Below, one piece after another: positions 41,053-44,143 of a DNA stretch of 44,143 bases. The notes beneath the pieces were generated by a model. That model saw only the letters and a program-made list of their open reading frames with translations. It searched no databases and was not told where the DNA came from. Origin of the DNA: JAKFWI01 sp035549875. Its GTDB lineage: Bacteria; Pseudomonadota; Alphaproteobacteria; Caulobacterales; Aquidulcibacteraceae. The position numbers were made by a program, and so were the translations under genes. The stretch covers positions 1 to 44,143 of the forward strand of contig DASZPV010000129.1 in the NCBI GenBank assembly GCA_035549875.1. Direction: 5' to 3'. Every line of letters begins with the position of its first letter. Position 1 is the stretch's first letter.

Positions 41053-42723
41053 ATGGCTGAAGCAGCGGCGGGCGCATCGCCAAAACATCGCACGGCGACG
41101 TCCGGCGAAAAGCTGGTGATCGGCGCCTCCTCGCTCGGCACCGTGTTCGAATGGTACGATTTCTACCTGTACGGCTCGCTCGCCACGTACATCTCCGCGC
41201 ATTTCTTTTCCGGCGTGAACGAAACCACGGCGTTCATTTTCGCCCTCGCCGCCTTCGCCGCCGGGTTCGCGGTACGGCCGTTCGGGGCGCTGGTGTTCGG
41301 CCGCATCGGCGACATTGTCGGCCGCAAGAACACCTTTCTGGTCACCATGGCGATCATGGGCTTTTCGACCTTCATCGTCGGCCTGCTGCCCAGCTACAAG
41401 GAAATCGGCGTGGCCGCGCCGATCGCGCTGGTTCTCATGCGGCTGCTGCAGGGTCTGGCGCTCGGCGGCGAATATGGCGGCGCCGCGACCTACGTCGCCG
41501 AGCATGCGCCGAACGATCGCCGCGGCCTCTACACAAGCTGGATCCAGACCACAGCCACGCTCGGCCTGTTCCTGTCGCTGCTGGTGATCCTCGCGGCGCG
41601 CACGGCGCTGAGCGCCGAGGACTTCGCCGCCTGGGGCTGGCGCATCCCGTTTCTGGCATCCATCGTTTTGCTGATCGTGTCGCTGTGGATTCGCCTGCAA
41701 CTCAACGAAAGCCCGATCTTCCAGCGCATGAAGGAGGAAGGCGCGACATCCAAGGCGCCGCTGGCCGAATCGTTCGGGCGATGGGGCAATCTCAAGCTCG
41801 TGCTGATCGCCCTGTTCGGCGCGGTCGCGGGCCAGGCGGTGGTCTGGTACACGGGGCAATTCTACGCGCTGTTCTTTCTTGAACGCATGGTGAAGGTCGA
41901 TGGCCTCACCGCCAACACGCTGGTGGCGATCTCGCTGGCGATCGGCACGCCGTTCTTCCTGTTTTTTGGCTGGCTGTCGGACAAGATCGGCCGCAAGCCG
42001 ATCATCCTCGCCGGCTGCGCCATTGCGGCGTTGACCTATTTCCCGCTGTTCGGCGCGCTGACGGAAGCGGCCAATCCGGCCCTGGCGCACGCGCAAAAGA
42101 CTGCGCCGGTTCTGGTCTACGCCGATCAAAGCGCATGCTCGTTCCAGTTCGATCCCGTCGGCCGCAACGCGTTCGACAGCCGCTCCTGCGATGTGGCGCG
42201 CGCGTTCCTGTCGCGCGCCGGCGTGAGCTACGATAACCGCGCCTTGCCGGCGGGCGCGCCAGCCGAAATCCACGTCGGCCTGCAGGCGATTCGCGCGCCT
42301 GACACCGCCCCCCTCGCCGGCAAAGCCCGCGCCGAAGCCGTCGCCGCGTTCCAGAAACAGGCCCGCGCGGCGCTCGACGCAGTGGGCTACCCGGCCAGCG
42401 CCGACCCGCACGCGCTGAATGCGCCGCTGGTGGTGGCGATCCTCGCGCTGCTGGTGATCTACGTCACCATGGTCTACGGGCCGATCGCCGCTTTGCTTGT
42501 CGAATTGTTTCCGACGCGGATCCGCTACACGTCGATGTCGCTGCCCTACCATATCGGCAACGGCTGGTTCGGCGGTTTCCTGCCGACCACGGCCTTCGCC
42601 ATCGTCGCCGCGACCGGCAACATCTATAATGGCCTCTGGTATCCGGTGATCGTCGCCGCCGCGACCGCCGTGCTCGGCCTTGTGCTGCTGCCGGAGACTT
42701 CACGACGCGCCATAGACGGCTGA
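41053..42723 (+). CDS. MFS transporter, metabolite:H+ symporter type, paralogue with loop insertion
   Basis: This 556-residue transporter closely resembles the one encoded at 29387-31051 throughout: FEWYDFYLYGSLATYI, RPFGALVFGRIGDIVGRK, LGGEYGGAATYVAEHAPNDRRGLYTSWIQT and a shared insertion of about 120 residues (about 335-458) with CSFQFDP and SRSCDVARAF cysteines. AGGGAGG precedes the ATG at 41053. It lies 72 bases after the glutamate dehydrogenase gene and 30 bases before the sulfatase gene, in the same direction, so it may be co-transcribed with the sulfatase. A role in taking up a sulfated or organic-acid solute is only an inference. Confidence 0.88.
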   Translation: MAEAAAGASPKHRTATSGEKLVIGASSLGTVFEWYDFYLYGSLATYISAHFFSGVNETTAFIFALAAFAAGFAVRPFGALVFGRIGDIVGRKNTFLVTMAIMGFSTFIVGLLPSYKEIGVAAPIALVLMRLLQGLALGGEYGGAATYVAEHAPNDRRGLYTSWIQTTATLGLFLSLLVILAARTALSAEDFAAWGWRIPFLASIVLLIVSLWIRLQLNESPIFQRMKEEGATSKAPLAESFGRWGNLKLVLIALFGAVAGQAVVWYTGQFYALFFLERMVKVDGLTANTLVAISLAIGTPFFLFFGWLSDKIGRKPIILAGCAIAALTYFPLFGALTEAANPALAHAQKTAPVLVYADQSACSFQFDPVGRNAFDSRSCDVARAFLSRAGVSYDNRALPAGAPAEIHVGLQAIRAPDTAPLAGKARAEAVAAFQKQARAALDAVGYPASADPHALNAPLVVAILALLVIYVTMVYGPIAALLVELFPTRIRYTSMSLPYHIGNGWFGGFLPTTAFAIVAATGNIYNGLWYPVIVAAATAVLGLVLLPETSRRAIDG

Positions 42724-42753
42724 CGGGCAAGCCAGCGCCGCACGCTTGGGAGG

Positions 42754-44142
42754 ATGCAGATGACAAGCGCAGCATCACGGCGCGTCCTGATGAAGGGCGC
42801 AGGCGCGCTCGGCCTTGCAAGTCTGGCCGGCGAAAGCTTCGCGGCGGCGAGCCAGCCAAATATCCTGTTCATCCTCGCCGACGATCTCGGCTATGCCGAT
42901 CTTGGCTGCTACGGCCAGCAGGCGATCAAGACGCCGGTGCTCGATCGTCTCGCCCGCGACGGCGTGCTCCTGACCCAGGCCTACGCCAATTCCGCGGTGT
43001 GTTCGGCCACGCGCACGGCGCTGCTCACCGGGCGCTACCAGCAGCGCCTGCCGATCGGCCTTTATGAGCCAGCCGGCAACAGCAATTTATTCGTCCCTCC
43101 CGACCATCCGACAATCGCCACCCTCCTGCGCGCACGCGGCTACAAATCCAGCCTGGTCGGCAAATGGCACCTCGGCGCCTATCCCGCACACAATCCGCAG
43201 AGCAACGGCTACGATTATTGCTTCGGCTTCGTTGGCGGCGCGAGCGATTACTTCCGGCATTCCGGACCCGACAAACGGCCCGATAGCGGTCTCTGGGAGA
43301 ACGACAGAAAAGTCGATGTCCCCGGCTACCTCACAGACATCCTGGCGAACAAAGCCATCGAACGCATCGCGGCGCATAAGCAGGCCGGCGCGCCCTTCTT
43401 CATGAGCCTGCATCTCAACGCGCCGCACTGGCCCTGGGAAGGCCCGAACGACGCGGCCGTCGCCGCGACGATCACCAACAATCGCGATCCCGACCGCGGC
43501 AATCTCGCGAAATACGGCGAGATGGTCGAAGCCATGGACTCCGCAATCGGCCGCGTGCTCGCCGCCCTGCGCCAGCAAGGGCTGGAGCGCGACACGATCG
43601 TGATCTTCTCCAGCGACAATGGCGGCGAGCGCTTTTCCGACGTCTGGCCGCTCACCGGCGCGAAGGGCGAATTGCTTGAAGGCGGCATCCGCGTGCCGGC
43701 GATCCTGCGCTGGCCGGCGCGCGTAAAACGCGGCCAGGTCAACCAACAGGTCGCGATCTCGATGGACTGGCTGCCGACGCTGCTGGCCGCAGCCGGCGGC
43801 GCGCCCGACCCGGCCTATCCCAGCGACGGCATGAACATTCTGCCGATCCTGCTTGGACAAGCGCCGATCGCAAAGCGCAAATTGTTCTGGCGCTACAAGG
43901 CGCAGGATCAGGCGGCCGTTCGCGACGGCGATGTGAAATATCTGCTGATTGGCGGACGCGAATATTTGTTCAACGTCGTCGAAGACGCGCACGAGCGCGC
44001 CAATCTCAAGAACCGCGACAAGGAAACATTCGAGCGCCTCAAGGCCGATTTCGCTGCGTGGAACGCGCAGATGCTGCCCTATCCGCCCAACATGCCGAGC
44101 GATAATCCCAAGCAGGCCGGAACCTTCGCCGACCGCTACTGA
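42754..44142 (+). CDS. Tat-exported sulfatase (arylsulfatase family)
   Basis: The 462-residue protein begins with a twin-arginine signal (SRRVLMKG then a hydrophobic stretch, cleavage near residue 31). The mature enzyme has the metal-binding NILFILADDLGYAD (36-49), the sulfatase signature CSATRTALLTGR at 83-94 with Cys83 as the formylglycine precursor, and the second signature GYKSSLVGKWHLG (129-141, with Lys137 and His139). The signature has Ala where most have Pro (C-x-P-S-R), a variant also accepted by formylglycine-generating enzymes. It hydrolyses sulfate esters in the periplasm; substrate unknown. The gene is complete, ending two bases before the window edge. No formylglycine-generating enzyme is in the window. 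Confidence 0.88.
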   Translation: MQMTSAASRRVLMKGAGALGLASLAGESFAAASQPNILFILADDLGYADLGCYGQQAIKTPVLDRLARDGVLLTQAYANSAVCSATRTALLTGRYQQRLPIGLYEPAGNSNLFVPPDHPTIATLLRARGYKSSLVGKWHLGAYPAHNPQSNGYDYCFGFVGGASDYFRHSGPDKRPDSGLWENDRKVDVPGYLTDILANKAIERIAAHKQAGAPFFMSLHLNAPHWPWEGPNDAAVAATITNNRDPDRGNLAKYGEMVEAMDSAIGRVLAALRQQGLERDTIVIFSSDNGGERFSDVWPLTGAKGELLEGGIRVPAILRWPARVKRGQVNQQVAISMDWLPTLLAAAGGAPDPAYPSDGMNILPILLGQAPIAKRKLFWRYKAQDQAAVRDGDVKYLLIGGREYLFNVVEDAHERANLKNRDKETFERLKADFAAWNAQMLPYPPNMPSDNPKQAGTFADRY

Positions 44143-44143
44143 A

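Overview
This is a high-G+C window of about 44 kb from an alphaproteobacterium. The complete PhyR-NepR-EcfG general stress response (GSR) locus, a regulatory system confined to Alphaproteobacteria, gives that placement. The rsfS-rlmH-envC-ctpA-(yibQ)-rppH order and the giant NAD-glutamate dehydrogenase agree with it. A Caulobacterales/Hyphomonadaceae-like member is my guess from overall feel, not proof. I saw no rRNA, tRNA, insertion sequence, phage or CRISPR array.

Layout. 1-6.3 kb: ribosome silencing (rsfS, partial), rRNA methylation (rlmH), cell-wall division factors (EnvC-like, CtpA, YibQ-type deacetylase) and RNA decapping (rppH), interrupted by a minus-strand methyltransferase with non-coding flanks. 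6.3-8.9 kb: two convergent alpha/beta hydrolases and a hypothetical gene. 8.9-16.1 kb: pbpC and a giant bacterial alpha-2-macroglobulin, a usual pair for periplasmic defence and wall repair. 16.2-22.9 kb: the stress-response island. 22.9-28.7 kb: tamB-tamA for outer-membrane assembly. 28.9-34.7 kb: a frameshifted CcdC/DUF1453 gene, an MHS-type transporter, a HerA-like ATPase, an AI-2E-type membrane protein and a DUF1287 protein. 34.7-36.0 kb: a small, lower-G+C accessory patch (DUF1801, AbiU2/HEPN-like). 36.1-44.1 kb: NAD-glutamate dehydrogenase, a second MHS transporter paralogous to the first, and a Tat-exported sulfatase.

The stress island is the most interesting part. phyR and nepR-ecfG diverge from back-to-back promoters that match the EcfG consensus (GGAAC-N16-CGTT and GGAAC-N16-CGTC). 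An identical GGAAC-N16-CGTC element lies upstream of a short, degenerate NodS-like methyltransferase gene. ecfG overlaps a sensor kinase gene that keeps the phospho-acceptor histidine region but has lost recognisable ATP-binding residues. A PAS-HWE kinase-receiver hybrid gene converges on it with a 41-base overlap. Beyond that lie two tandem, related intergenic units on the plus strand. Each has a C-rich segment inside a small hairpin followed by a strong intrinsic terminator, and the second has a near-consensus EcfG promoter. They look like a pair of undescribed C-rich-loop small RNAs of the stress response. A third C-rich, terminator-ended element lies near 34.0 kb.

In the expected model, the kinases control phosphorylation of PhyR, PhyR~P binds NepR and frees EcfG, and EcfG transcribes phyR, nepR-ecfG and likely the NodS-like gene, the DUF883/holin-like membrane pair and at least one of the small RNAs. 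The promoter and RNA calls come from reading motifs by eye and have not been tested.
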